A DNA stretch of 64,000 bases, taken from Cheilinus undulatus. Taxonomy: Eukaryota > Chordata > Actinopteri > Labriformes > Labridae. The position numbers and the translations under genes were made by a program. The notes beneath the pieces are model-generated. The model searched no databases. It worked only from the letters and a program-made list of their open reading frames with translations, and was not told where the DNA came from. Position 1 is the stretch's first letter; each line of letters begins with the position of its first letter. Location of the stretch: the NCBI RefSeq assembly GCF_018320785.1, contig NC_054873.1:21108196-21172195 (forward strand), written 5' to 3'. This document shows, one piece after another, positions 12,110 through 23,700 of this stretch.

Positions 12110-15100
12110 CTTTGGTTTCTTTTGATTTACTTCTCAGGTCCCCCTGGCCCACCTGGCCCACCTGGACCACCTGGACCACCTAGCCCCCCTCCTCCTTGTT
12201 TTAAAATGTGTGGAAGAGAGATCCATCAAACCATCACATCACTGGGTGAGAGCAATTTCATAAACATCAGGAGCATGATTAATTTTTAAATGAACTTTAC
12301 AGCAGTGACAATAAATGATTCACTAAATTTTATTTGAGTATTTAATACACACATCAAATAATATGGCACATTATGGTGTGACATACACTATATTGCCAAA
12401 AGTATTCACTCACCTGCCTTGACTTGCATATGAACTTAAGGGGCATCCCATTCTTAAGCCATAGGGTTTATTATGACCTTGGTCCAACCTTTGCAGCTAT
12501 AACAGCTTCAACTCTTCTGGGAAGACTTTCCACAAGGTTTAGGAGTTTTTTTATGGGAATTTTTGACCATTCTTCCAGAAGCGCATTTATGAAGTGTTCT
12601 ATCGGGTTGAAGTCAGGACTCTGTGCAGGCCAGTCAAGTTCATCCACACCAAACTCTCTCATCAGTGACTTTATGGACCTTGCTTTGTGCACTGGTGCAC
12701 AGTCATGTTGGAACAGGAAGGGGCCATCCCCAAACTGTTCCCCCAAAGCTGGGAGCATGGAAATGTCCAAAATCTCTTGGTATGCTGAAGCATTCAGAGC
12801 TTCTTTCACTGGAACTAAGGGACCAGGCCCAGCTCCTTATAAACAACCCCACACCATAATCCCCCCTCCACCAAACTTTACACTTGGAAAAATGCAGTCA
12901 GACAAGTACCGTTCTCCTGGCGACCGCCAAACCCAGACTCATCCACCAGATTGCCAGATGGAGAGGCGCAATTCGTCACTCCAGAGAACGTGTCTCCACT
13001 GCTCTATAGAGTCCAGTGACAGCATGCTTAACACCACTGCATCCAACGCTTTGCATTGCGCTTGGTGATGTACAGCTTGGATGCAGCTGCTCGGCCATGG
13101 AAACCCATTCCATGAAGCTCTCTACACACTGTTCTTGAGCTAATCTGAAGGCCACATGACGTTCGGAGGTCTGTAGCAATTTACTCTGCAGAAAGTTGGT
13201 GACCTCTGTGCACTATGCACCTCAGCATCTGCTGAGCCTGCTCCCTCATTTTACATGGCCTACCACTTGGTGGCTGAGTTGCTGTTGTTCCCAATCACTT
13301 CCATTTTGTTATGAAACCACTGACAGTTGACTGTGGAATATTTAGGAGTGAGGAAATTTCACGGCTGGACTTGTTGCACAGGTGGCATCCTATCACAGTA
13401 CCACGCTGGAATTCACTGAGCTCCTGAGAGCGATCCATCCTTTCACAAATGTTTGTAGAAACAGCCTGCATGCCTAGGTGCTTGATTTTATACACCTGTG
13501 GCCATGGAAGTGATTGGAACACCTGATATTAATTATTTGGTTGGGTGACTGAATACTTTTGGCAATACAGTGTATAAAACAATACAACATGACACACTAC
13601 AAGATGGTAACGAAGGTTGCATTAAAAGGTACTGAATCACATTTGTTGTTTCAATTTTTTCCATTATGTGTGTTGTTTAGTATTTGTTATATGTTTGATT
13701 GTATTGTTTAATGGCATAAAAAGAAGGACTGGGACAGCATTTGCATTTTACTATTTTAGATTTTAACGTAAATGTTAAAGCAGGGGTGTCAAACTCATAC
13801 TGAGTCCAGGGCCAGATTTGCTCCAATGAGACGTCCTGTGGGCCGGACTATTTAGGCCAGGAGTGTGAATGTCAATCATGGGTTTTGAATATAGGCCTAA
13901 CCTAAGAGTCCAACAAGGTCAACATTTATTCATTTACTCAACAGTCAACCTCATTTCCACCATTAGTAAAATATGAAAAATATATATATATGAATAACAC
14001 TGATAGTAAATCATTCTGAGATTCAAAAAGTCACAATGATAAGTTTTAAGGCTCAAATACTGAGATAAAAAGTCAAACTTATTAGTTCGAAAGGTCAAAA
14101 CATGAAATTTAAAGGCAAAATAATGTTTTTTAAAGGCAAATATATGAGATAGAAAGTCAAAATTACAAGTTTAAAAGGTAAAAATATGACTTTGGATTTT
14201 AAATTGTGAATCTCGAAGGTCAAAATATGACAGGAAAAGGTCAAACGTGAAAAAAATCAAAATCATAAGTTTAAGCCAGAACTGTGAGATCCAAAATTGA
14301 AAATATGAAATGACAACATTAACTTATTTTCCCACCTTCCTGACTTATTGTCTAATTACTTTCACTCTTTACTTTTTCAGATTTTTATAATCAACAAGAA
14401 TATTTTAAATCATCAAGGTAAAGTTTACAAATTTATACTGGAGGAAATCTGCAGACCTCATACTGGTGGGCCAGTTATAGTAGAAAAGTCCTATGCTCTT
14501 GCGGGCCAGATTTGGCCCCTGGGCCTTGAGTTTGACACCCCTGTGTTAAAGGAACCAGTACAGCAATTATGATCCAGCAGGGGGAGCCAGAGCTACATTA
14601 TGCAGAAAGCCAAGCATAAAACCCTCAGGACCAGAGAAACATGGCATAATTACAGACAGCACAAAAGTTTATCATTTAGTTTATCATAACTTTATTTTTA
14701 GGCTGCACATTTATTTATTGACTTTTGTTTGCATTTATGAATCTGCTGTAATAATTAGAAAACTAATTTTTAAATTACACTCTTTAAATTACACTCTTCT
14801 TCATTTAGAGTCGAGTCCTTCTCTGAGTGCGGAGGCTGTCAATGAAACTGAGGCAGAGGAAAACAACAGCTGGACAACAATAAACACTGGTAGGAAGAAA
14901 TTCAGACTCTACAGACCATATAAGGCCTTCAGCAGCAATAATTGTAAAGAGCTGAATTAGAAGGGTTTTCTAAAACTAAAGTAGCTATTTTTAAGTGATG
15001 CATAATAGTACATTGTTTTTGTTTCAACAGACATACAAACAGCACTTCCACTTGAAGACAAAATAAATCTGTTAAATGTGACAGATTTTCAAACCCCAGT

Positions 15101-18100
15101 GGAAACCACCAGAGAAACTGGTGAGTAACTATTTTGGGTGATGGGAGACCTCCCATTTAATGATGAGTTTGAAAAAATCTTTTTAAAATTTCCATTCAGT
15201 CTCTTCCCAAACAACAACCTGAATTTTATTTATTTTCATTGACTATTAATTTTATCCCTCCATATAACCCCACAAACATACAAAGAAATAATACATATTG
15301 TCTTATTGTTTCATCTGATTAATCAGATTTCTTTCATTATACATTTTACACTGATTAATTGTAGAATTATTTAATATGTAAATTTATATTATGTATAAAC
15401 GTTTAATGCATTTTTTTACATTGCTTAAATTGGCAGTAACTGAACTGTTCATGTCAATAAAACAAATTGAAATTGAAATTGAAAAAATTACTTTCAGTGT
15501 GTGTCTTGCTCTCTCTCTTTTCAAGTGTTGGTTTATCCAGACTACAGCAACAACACCTTCAATGACACTAGCACAGAAAACATTACACAGACACCGGTTC
15601 CATTAGTAACAGGTACAAACTGTTTTACATTATACCTTTCTCAAATGCCCTTCAACAAAATAGATGTTTTTACTTAACACATGATGTCTTTTTCTTTATA
15701 CAGCACTACTTTCTCCTGATGTAAGTGAAAAAAGCAACACCTTCAGTGGCCACAGGAAGAATGAAGACACACCCATGAGAAGTGGTATAAAAACAATAAT
15801 ACTAATTATTGTCCTCATTTTGCGGTATCGCACCATGCATTTTTTAAGATTAGCTTCCTGAGCTCACTAAATATCTTTGTTGAATTTTCTGCAGAGTTAG
15901 TATCACCTGGCCCAGACCCCAGACATAACATGAAGACTGAAACAAGTGCAGAAAAAGCCGAGGAATCACTGACAGAGGCTTCAGTCAGCGTTTTACCCGG
16001 TGGGATACTCAAACTTCATATAATGGTGATCGCCACAGATTTAAAATTAACTTCTTTCACATGTTATTAAACATAAATCCACAGTGTTACCATCTCCACA
16101 TCCAGCGCATGAGGTCGGAGATGCACTGAATGTCACCGACTCTGAGAAACTTCGAGAATCTCTGAAGAAATCAAGTAAGCCACCGCCTGATCTCACAGCC
16201 AGATCTCTGGATGGATTTAACTTTTTTATACACAACAGGAATGCTGCCTCACTAGTCATTTTTAATACAGAAAAGAATTAGAACAGAATGCAAAATTAAA
16301 ATGTTAAGGGGTAAATATGAGCAATAGCTATTAGGAATGTCTGTCATTTTACTGAATTGTTTACTTCAGTATGTCCATCATGTTGTTTGGCAATATTTGG
16401 AATTGTGAAATGTCATTGGCATATAGACTTTATCGTGATGAACATGAAGATGCAGTGAGGTGGACAGCAGGATAGGATGACCCCCCCCTATGGAGTCTAG
16501 ACACTGGTGGGGGTGATGGAAGGAGTAAGATAAGATGAGCAAGAGACTTCTGAGGAGTACATTTCAGAGGAGCCTCACCCAGACGCTGATGAGATGTAAT
16601 GGAGGTGGCTGGGGAGGAGGAGGGTTGCAGTGATTGCACTGAAACAACAGACTGACTGGGAAGGAAAGAGAACAGATTTTAAGATATGACAGCTGCAGGA
16701 TGATTAGATGGAGAGGGGCCGTCTTCCTGCTTGAATTTACGCTAAGCTTCATTAAGTATGTCCGACTCTTTATGATGTAAATTAACATTTTGGTGCATCT
16801 TCCATTATCAGAGATCAGAAAAACTGACAAAAACACATCCTAAAGTTGTCATTTAATATAATTTTTTTAAGTGTTTCAACCAGTTTGAAGCATGGTGAGA
16901 GATGCTGTTGGTTCCTCTTAATGCTCAGTACGATTTATGTTCAGTGGTGGAGTGCATGGTATTCGCAGGTAAAGCCACTTATTTTTGGTCTCCTTAGAGT
17001 ATATCTACTTTTAAATGAAGACTTTACTGAATGAAGATAATTTGAATTAGGGTATACTAACTTCTACACGCACCACTACAGTGCTGGCTGCAATATTGTA
17101 CAATAAGGTACAACACAACACAATGCAATATAATATGATGTGACATGATCCAGTACAATAAAATAACATGACACAATGTGATGCAATAAGATACTACACA
17201 GAACAGACTTATCCTCTACAAAGTAACCTGCAGGATGCCTAAAATGAAACTGAATTTTATCATATGAACAAATACATGAAACCTTTTTTAAATTTTATCT
17301 TTTAGAGTTAGTCTTGTTTCATAAAGATGATGATAAAGATACCTTGAATGACTCCAACACAGCGACAGAGACACCAGTAAAGTTATTATCAGGTAAATAA
17401 AGTTCATGTGGATTGTGAGTAAAACAAGTTTGAAGAATTATAAGGAAAATATATAATACATTTTTTATTTTATTCCACAGCCACGCTTTCTGAGGACAAA
17501 AATAATGATACTTTTAAAGAAAGAGGAACAACTATTGCCACACCCAAGAACACTGGTGAGAAAGTGGACCATGGCTGTTATGAAAGAGCATTTTTCCTGT
17601 GTTATTTGCAGCAGTGCTAATTTACAATATGATTTATGCACTTTATTTACTTCACATTCAAACAGATACATGAGCACAGTTACTGTTAAAATTAGTTTTA
17701 TTGTGGTATTTTAGAAAAAAATCGCAAACAGGGTCTTTGAGTGATCAGTACTTCTTTTTCCTTAGCCTCTTCATACTCAAACCAGAACGACAGAGAAGAT
17801 CATTTTAACAACAACAACAACAAATGGATGAAAACTAGTGGTAAATTTTGACTTTAAACTTTAAAATGAAAGTACCGGACAGTAATTATGACATGCTGCT
17901 TTCAGTTGAATGTAACAGATGTTTTTCAATAAATTGAATACCTGAAATGCATCTCATCTTCTTTGCAGATCAACCAACAGAAAGTTCAATGGACGGCTTC
18001 AGAGATGGCGTTAATGTGACTGAGTCGATGACACATACCCTAAAGACTTCTGGTAAACTGGCATTTTGAGCAGCTGTCATAGGAAAATAAGTATTTTAAG

Positions 18101-21100
18101 ATGAAAAAAAGACATGATGACACAATATTTCTTTTTATTTTCAGACATTCTATCCTTGCATAACAATGACAGCGATGACGCCCTGAATGACTCCAACACA
18201 GTGAATGTAACAGAGGCATCCACAAGGGTATTGACAGGTAGAGCTGCAGTGTTTAAGTCACAAGTGAAACATCTACTCTCATTCTTATTCTATAACAATT
18301 ATTCCATTTTAGGGTCCCTATCTGCACAAGGAAGCAGTGATAAAGACAATAAATCTGGAATTGTTGTAGAAACATCAACGACAAGTGGTAAGCAGCTGTT
18401 GTTTACTATTTTAATGACTTTTGACTGATTCACACATTAAAATTAGGTTAAATTGAGTTTTTTTTCTCCTCCCCAAGTTTCATGGCACTATCTTTTTTAA
18501 ACCTTTGTAATGATTAAATTTGTCTGAAGGATAAGTTAAATGTTCTAATTCTTATATAGCACAGAAAAATATTTTCAAGCATTTGTTTCAACAGTTCAAG
18601 CATTTCAAGTGCATCCTGATAAACTGAAACATCAACTCTCTCTTTGGACAGGGATTTATTGTAAATTTTTCTTTTCTGTAGTCCACACAAATACCCCAAA
18701 ATTTCAAAAGAATTCCATAAAATTTCTCTGAAAATACTTTATCATATTTTTTTTTAAAATATCCCACTAAAATTACACCAAAATTTCTTTTTTTCCCAAC
18801 TTATACTGTGAAACTTTATTTTAAGACTACATATCTTTTTAAGAAATATCACAAAATTCTAAGTTAAATTCTGAACATTTTCTAGCAAATTTGACACAAT
18901 TCAAAACAAATTCCCATTAAAAAAATAGAAAATATCCAAAAGTTACAAATACAATCCCCACAATTCTATGAAAATGTCTAAACAAAGACCCATGAAAATT
19001 TGTTGAATCTTCAAATGACACCTCCCTAAATTCCCAGCCAAATTTCCCCCAAAATTACAAATATGTTCCCCAAATTTCCAAGAAAATGCCTGAAATTTTT
19101 ACCCCAAAAAATCCCCTTGAAATATAATAAAGTTTCCCAATTAAAATTCCCTTGAAAATGCCAAAATTGGAAAAAAAAATAAAATAAAATCAACGCAAAT
19201 ATACAAACATATCTCCAATTTTTCATTAAAGTACTCCAAAATTTCCAGGCAAATTCCCAAAAATATTTTAATTGCAGAATGATTATGTTGTCGGAAAGCC
19301 AAATCATGAGTCCTCATATGTACATGCAGGGTCTTAGGAGGATATTTAGGCTATAGGTATTAGAATTAAATACATAGATAGACACAGTCAAAATGTGTAC
19401 ATTTTTATCATAACATTTGTAGGAAACCTGACATGGCTTCAAAATGTATATTTTATTCATCATTGTTTTACCAGGCTTTTCATCTTCTCCCACGAAAAGC
19501 AGCAAGCTCATTTTGACCAGCTACAAGAAACGGACAACAACTGGTGACTTAACTTTGTTGATTTTAAATTTTAAAGGATATAAGTAAATGATTTTTATGT
19601 TTTGCTGTTTTTGAATCCAAGTTTCTGTTCCCTAAAATTATAAAATTAAACAATGGCTCATCTTTCTCTATGCAGAATCACCAACAACACAGCCAGCCAA
19701 TGAACAAAGAGATGTACTGAATCACACAGACGCTGGTGAACTTCCAGAAACAAGTTTGCCATCTGGTGAGGAAGAGTATCAATTCAAATGGAATGATGGG
19801 ATTAGAAGTAATGTGGCTTATATGAAATTATCACTGACTACACAATTTCTATGAACTTTTTAACAGAGATGGCTCTTCAAAAGCACAACCCTGACATGTG
19901 GAATCACTCCAACACGGAAAATGTTACAGAGGCACCAGTTACATTATTAACAGGTACAAACTGCCCCATAACTCCATTAATGTTTTAAATAGTTGAATAA
20001 GGACTTGTCTTCTTGTACAGCTCTACTGCAGCCCGACATGACAGGAAAGACGGACACCTTGAACAACAAGAACATCAAGGATACACCCATAAAAACTGGT
20101 ACGGTTGTATCAACTATGTTTTGTATCAATAATGCCCAATTTAAACATAGGTATTTCTGATTTATTCTAAAGATTTAAGGAAATGTATGATGAACTTGTT
20201 TAATATTAGTTGTGACTGATCAATTAATACACATGTTATAAAGATAAAGTTGAGATTAAAATACAAGCTTGTGACACCATTTTTTTTTAAACTCCCAGAG
20301 TCTCACAAAGACAAAAGCCAAAACAAAAAGAAGGAAACCAAAAGAGAGAAAACAACAGAAGCAGCAACTCGACCCTCAACAGGTAATAAATGATGTGTTT
20401 CAAATTATCTTTAGCAGTAACAGTAACTTAAAGCTCCTATGAGGAACTTTTGGTCCCTGCCTTATTTTGGTCTGACAATATAGCGGCCTTTATCTCTTTG
20501 AGGATCTTTTTCTGAACCTGTTGGTAGTAGTTTTAGTTTTAGTTTTGTCTGCACACTTTAACTGTCTTCATCTGACACCAACCCTGGTCCAGTGTTTACA
20601 AGTATGGCAAACAGCTACATAGAAATGATTCATTTCTTCACTGATGGTCTTGTTTGATATTGCCGTTCATAAAGAAGCATCAATCTTATTTTTAGTCTAT
20701 TTTATAACTGACTGAAATCTCCTCACACGAGCTTCAAAAACAATCATTTGTTTCTTTATGTTTAATTGTCCTTTAATTTTACAGCCCCGCTTCTTGTAGC
20801 CCCGGCTCAAAGGAATGATGCTTTCAATGACAATGGGAACATTACAAACAAAGGCAAAAAACACGGTGAGAAACTGTCACTCGGACCATACTGACTACAT
20901 TTATTCTATTGCTCCCTACAATGCCATGTTTAAAGTTCATACTGTAATACTGCTGGTAACATAGCTCTCTGCCACACCTTCATGTTCAGGGGGAATTGTA
21001 ACTAATTACGTTTCACTCAAAGTACTGTTCTTTTTATGTACATTTTGAAATCAGCTTTAACTAGAGTAATTGTACTTTTACTTGAATACAATAGTCGTGT

Positions 21101-23218
21101 ACTTTCCCCCCATCTGGTCCCTTTAGATTATCAACAGTCACTGTAACTTGCAACCTGCAGCATGAAAAAATGTAATTGTCTAATTATCTATTCTTATTCA
21201 CAATTTTATTCTATAAACCTCCTTTTTTTTTCTTTCTGTTGTAGCAACGTTTGAATTTTACCTATAAGGATTAAAAAGGTTATCTTAGCTTAGCTAGCCA
21301 GTCTTATAAATTTATGTGTGGTCATTAGTGAACTAATGTTTTGTTGGAGATAATAAAGTAATTAGTAGAGATTTCAATAAAACAACTAAAATTGATTTAA
21401 CACTGGAAAACCGACATTTTTCTGTCAAGATTAGTGATGGGCTGTTTGTGAACGAGTCGGTTCAAAGAGCCAGCTCATCTACGTGACCAATGAGAGCCGG
21501 GTCCTGTTTGAGAATGTTTCATATCATTATTACTATTACCAATTTATTGTTAGATTGATTGTGTGTGTCTGTCTGTTATTTGATTGATTAGGAGGGATGA
21601 TCTTTTGATCTCTATCACAGGCAGAGCATGACTTAAGGTTTATTGTTTGATCGTGTAACATGTATTTCAGGTGTGTCATACAGCCCGGCCAATGAGCTTT
21701 CATCTGACTTGCTAGTGATTTGGTGAGACAATACATTCTGAAAAATAATTACACAATATTTTCATCAATTTTAAAAATTGAGCTGAGTTGGAGTAAGATA
21801 CCTTCTCAAAAGTTATGACATTGCTAAAATTGGAAGGTCAAATGAAGCCAAACTGGTACGTGAATGAAGAGCTGTTTGGGAGCCGAAAGAGCCGACTCTT
21901 TTTGCTGAGCTGAGCCAAATGATCAGGATCACTGAAAAGAGCCGTAATTCCCATCAAATTCCCATCACTAGTCAAGATAAGAAGATAAATGAGTGGAGAT
22001 CTTTAGAAAGCAATCAGAGTTTACTTGTTATCACCAGAAAATTAAGTTAAAAAAATTAAATGTAAGGATGAATGTTCACTTAGGACTTCCTTAGAAAAGA
22101 CTTCTTTTTCTCTTTTTCCCAGATTCCTTACATCAAATGCAGCTGAACAACAGAACAGTTGGTGAGAGATGGACAAAAACTGGTGAGTACATGTTAAAAT
22201 ACTCTTCAAACTACCTCTCACTGTACGGGATTTCTCATAAAATACTAAAATAATTGTCTTTATTTCCTTAGTGTGCAGCCTTAAGACGATCAAATGTTCT
22301 GAGAGAGCCACCAAAATGCAGAGCACGTTTGGAGCCTGGATGTCCGATGCATCTCAGCTGAATGGAGGTCGATACTGGCTGGCTGAGCATTTTTCAGGTG
22401 ATTTTACAGTTCATAATTTATCACAGATTTGTGTGTTACTGTGTATTTACAGTACAAATTTCTCCCCAGGTCGACTTTTAACAGAGTACAGGGATGCTCC
22501 CACTTCTCAGAGCACGAGCAACAGGACCATAGACGTCGGGAAGTTCTACCAGGGCTGCGGTCATGTTGTTTATAAGGGGTCACTTTACTTTCACAACGCG
22601 GGAACAAACAGGCTGATAAAGTAGGTGTTTCTGTTCAAATGTAGAGCTCTGTGTTCTTGCCTTGGTAAATCATCCATACTCATTTTTGTCTGTGTCATAT
22701 AACGTGGGACTTTTGTACTGAACTTCCTAACCTACCTATGACCAATATTTTACAGGTTTGACCTGAACACCAGAAGAACAAACACTCTGATCATGGCAAA
22801 CAGCAGATACAACAACCTGGCCTACCTTTTCCGCAACTCAAAGACGTATTTTAAGTTTGCCGTGGATGAAAATGGGCTGTGGGTCATTTTTGCATCAGAT
22901 ACATTTGATGACATAATGGTGGCGAACATTAACTCTGACATGTTCTCTGTTGAGTCTATCACTAACACTCAATATCCCTCAGCTAAAGCAGGAAATGCTT
23001 TCATCGTGTGTGGTGTGTTGTACTTCACAGATCACATGGACAGTAGAGTTACATATGCCTTTGACTTAGAGACAGGGAGGCCTCAGGATGCCAGTTTTGA
23101 TTTAAGGCCCACTGATGGCATCTTGGCTATGCTGTCTTATTATCCTAACAGAAAGCTTCTGTATTTGTGGGATGACAGCAGCATTAAAACCTGCAAAGTC
23201 AGACTTAAAATGCACTGA
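6922..23218 (+). CDS. gldn: Gliomedin, type II membrane collagen/olfactomedin protein with expanded linker
   Basis: Gliomedin is the Schwann-cell ligand that clusters neurofascin and Na+ channels at nodes of Ranvier. Exons: 6922-7290, 11007-11058, 11159-11185, 11261-11332, 11619-11711, 12138-12245, nineteen linker exons (14809-22182, listed separately), 22272-22397, 22470-22620, 22756-23218. They sum to 3033 nt, about 1010 aa, against roughly 550 aa in mammals. Exon 1 encodes a short cytoplasmic tail, a TM helix (residues ~31-54), a short coiled stretch and a furin-type site RNKR (95-98), where the ectodomain would be shed. Gly-X-Y collagen repeats follow, then the linker, then a C-terminal olfactomedin domain of about 246 aa. 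The start may be Met1 or Met21 (6982), which has a better Kozak context. Adjacency to cyp19a1 matches human CYP19A1-GLDN. The identity is firm; the excess length comes from the linker. Confidence 0.93.
7331..7868. repeat. Interspersed repeat rich in ttttagt words
   Basis: The first part of gldn intron 1 is packed with ttttagttttagt and gacgaaaact words and ends in gaaatcaacactg. A similar, reversed block occurs at 39590-39720 (gactaaaatg, ggactaaaact). This pattern is common in fish genomes as a non-autonomous DNA element. I could not fix its termini or a target duplication. Confidence 0.55.
8999..9616 (-). mobile_element. Tc1/mariner-like element, internally deleted
   Basis: The left terminus cagtgcctataaaaaatatt follows a TA dinucleotide, and the right end is tactttttataggtat. 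On the minus strand a remnant of Tc1 transposase is visible ([18 protein letters not shown], second catalytic Asp). At about 0.6 kb it is less than half a full element, so it is an internally deleted copy of the same family as the one at 905-1711. Confidence 0.8.
9647..10265. repeat. Unclassified interspersed repeat, copy 1 of 2
   Basis: Shared blocks with 58889-59700 in the same order: catttgaggagaa, gctatgggcag/cagg, then cttcccaaa, a cccaga..tatg segment, catggacatgtgac versus catggaaatatgaa, and tgccaggt. This indicates one dispersed family in gldn intron 1 and in the spi1 gene. No transposase or inverted termini were seen. Confidence 0.55.
11159..12245 (+). other. Gliomedin collagen-encoding exons
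   Basis: Four phase 1-1 exons (11159-11185, 11261-11332, 11619-11711, 12138-12245) encode Gly-X-Y triplets: [41 protein letters not shown]; and [20 protein letters not shown]. They are split by a non-collagen spacer ([12 protein letters not shown]). The 27-bp exon encodes exactly three triplets, as is typical of collagen genes. The last exon ends in a two-Cys patch ([10 protein letters not shown]). Confidence 0.9.
12386..13572 (-). mobile_element. Tc1-like transposon with both ends, decayed transposase
   Basis: Inverted ends cactatattgccaaaagtat and (reversed) cactgtattgccaaaagtat are each flanked by TA, giving an element of about 1187 bp. On the minus strand the N-terminal helix-turn-helix part ([19 protein letters not shown]) and the C-terminal catalytic part ([24 protein letters not shown]) are recognisable. 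The middle has frameshifts and stops, so it is inactive. It lies in the gldn intron between the last collagen exon and the first linker exon. Confidence 0.9.
13781..14543. mobile_element. Non-autonomous hAT element with 8-bp target duplication
   Basis: The element begins caggggtgtcaaactca and ends gagtttgacacccctg, flanked by a perfect 8-bp duplication TGTTAAAG (13773-13780 and 14544-14551). Inside are gggcc-rich subterminal segments and a degenerate internal array of 'aaaagtcaaaat.ataagttt' words around 14000-14300. No transposase frame is present. Confidence 0.92.
18640..19290. repeat. Degenerate AT-rich word array in gldn intron
   Basis: About 650 bp consists of loosely repeated words such as ccccaaaatttc, aaaattcccatgaaa and ccaaatttcc, separated by A runs. 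There is no fixed period, TIR or ORF of interest. It sits in the enlarged intron between linker exons B3 and C3, so it interrupts the otherwise compact exon spacing there. Confidence 0.6.
20428..20736. mobile_element. Small non-autonomous element, ttaaagctcc family
   Basis: Left end ttaaagctcctatgagga and right end tcctcacacgagcttcaa form inverted termini about 309 bp apart. It is the same family as 1875-2205. It lies in a gldn intron after linker exon C4. Confidence 0.7.
21432..21970. mobile_element. hAT-type element with perfect 8-bp target duplication
   Basis: Ends are tagtgatggg and cccatcacta, flanked by GTCAAGAT on both sides (21424-21431 and 21971-21978). Subterminal gagccg-type words (gagtcggttcaaagagccagct, gggagccgaaagagccgact) are inverted relative to each other. 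At 539 bp with no transposase it is non-autonomous. It lies between the last two gldn linker exons. Confidence 0.92.
22272..23218 (+). other. Gliomedin olfactomedin-domain exons
   Basis: Three exons (22272-22397, 22470-22620, 22756-23218) encode a complete olfactomedin domain of about 246 residues, the part that binds neurofascin and NrCAM. Key landmarks are [11 protein letters not shown] at the start, [68 protein letters not shown] and [10 protein letters not shown]. The frame ends KMH then stop at 23216-23218. Confidence 0.93.
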
Positions 23219-23246
23219 AAATAAACACAAACTTTGTGAAATGAGC

Positions 23247-23252
23247 AATAAA
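23247..23252 (+). terminator. gldn polyadenylation signal (AATAAA)
   Basis: AATAAA lies 29 nt after the gldn stop codon, followed by T/GT-rich sequence (tctgtgtgtgtgt), a good cleavage and downstream element context. Another AATAAA at 23220 is almost on the stop codon and is less likely. Confidence 0.6.
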
Positions 23253-23469
23253 ATATTTTTATAACCTTACTCTGTGTGTGTGTATAAATTGACACACTGA
23301 CCTGATTTTGACAAAGCTGCTGGAGGAAGATAAACTGGTCAGACTGGAAACTGTTTGCACTTATGACATTTATCACATGCATTGCTATATGTTTTTTATT
23401 TTCCCCAGATGATACAGATGATTGCAACATTGTTTAATGAAGAACTGCATTAATGCTCCTGTGAAGAAC

Positions 23470-23700
23470 TTCTTTTTATTTTATTCATTTATTATAGGGT
23501 ACAGTGCACATTAATGAACATGAACATGCTAATGTAGCCATAGGCTAATTTTCATCTGGTCCCTGGCAGGTTGCTGGTATACATATAACAGTCTACAACA
23601 AGCATGGACTCAGTGAAAAATCAGACATCATGCAGAGACCAAGCAACATAAACAGTACAATATTACACAGACCCCCACATGATAACACAGAAGGTGGCTA
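23470..23700. repeat. Probable retrotransposon 3' tail (uncertain)
   Basis: The block begins tttatttattatagggtacagtgcacattaa and continues with words seen in dispersed fish repeats. It has no ORF. The class is a guess from resemblance to non-LTR 3' ends. Confidence 0.3.

Larger units (their letters stand above)
14809..22182 (+). other. Gliomedin linker: 19 phase 1-1 exons, four-exon unit repeated
   Basis: Linker exons: 14809-14889, 15031-15120 (D1), 15526-15612 (A1), 15704-15784 (B1), 15895-15999 (C1), 16085-16174 (D2), 17306-17392 (A2), 17481-17555 (B2), 17766-17840 (C2), 17969-18052 (D3), 18145-18237 (A3), 18313-18387 (B3), 19475-19543 (C3), 19676-19765 (D4), 19867-19953 (A4), 20021-20098 (B4), 20299-20382 (C4), 20785-20865, 22123-22182. 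All lengths are multiples of 3. D exons share LNVTD/VNVTES/LNHTD. A exons share [26 protein letters not shown] and end LL(S/T)G. B exons share ALLSPD/TLSED/SLSAQ/LLQPD and end TG or SG. C exons are Lys/Thr-rich. About seventeen N-X-S/T sequons make a mucin-like, glycosylated linker of about 510 residues. Confidence 0.85.

Noticed and set aside
12424-13068. 214-codon plus-strand open frame
   Set aside because: It is antisense to the transposase remnant of the Tc1-like element; the real coding strand is the minus strand.
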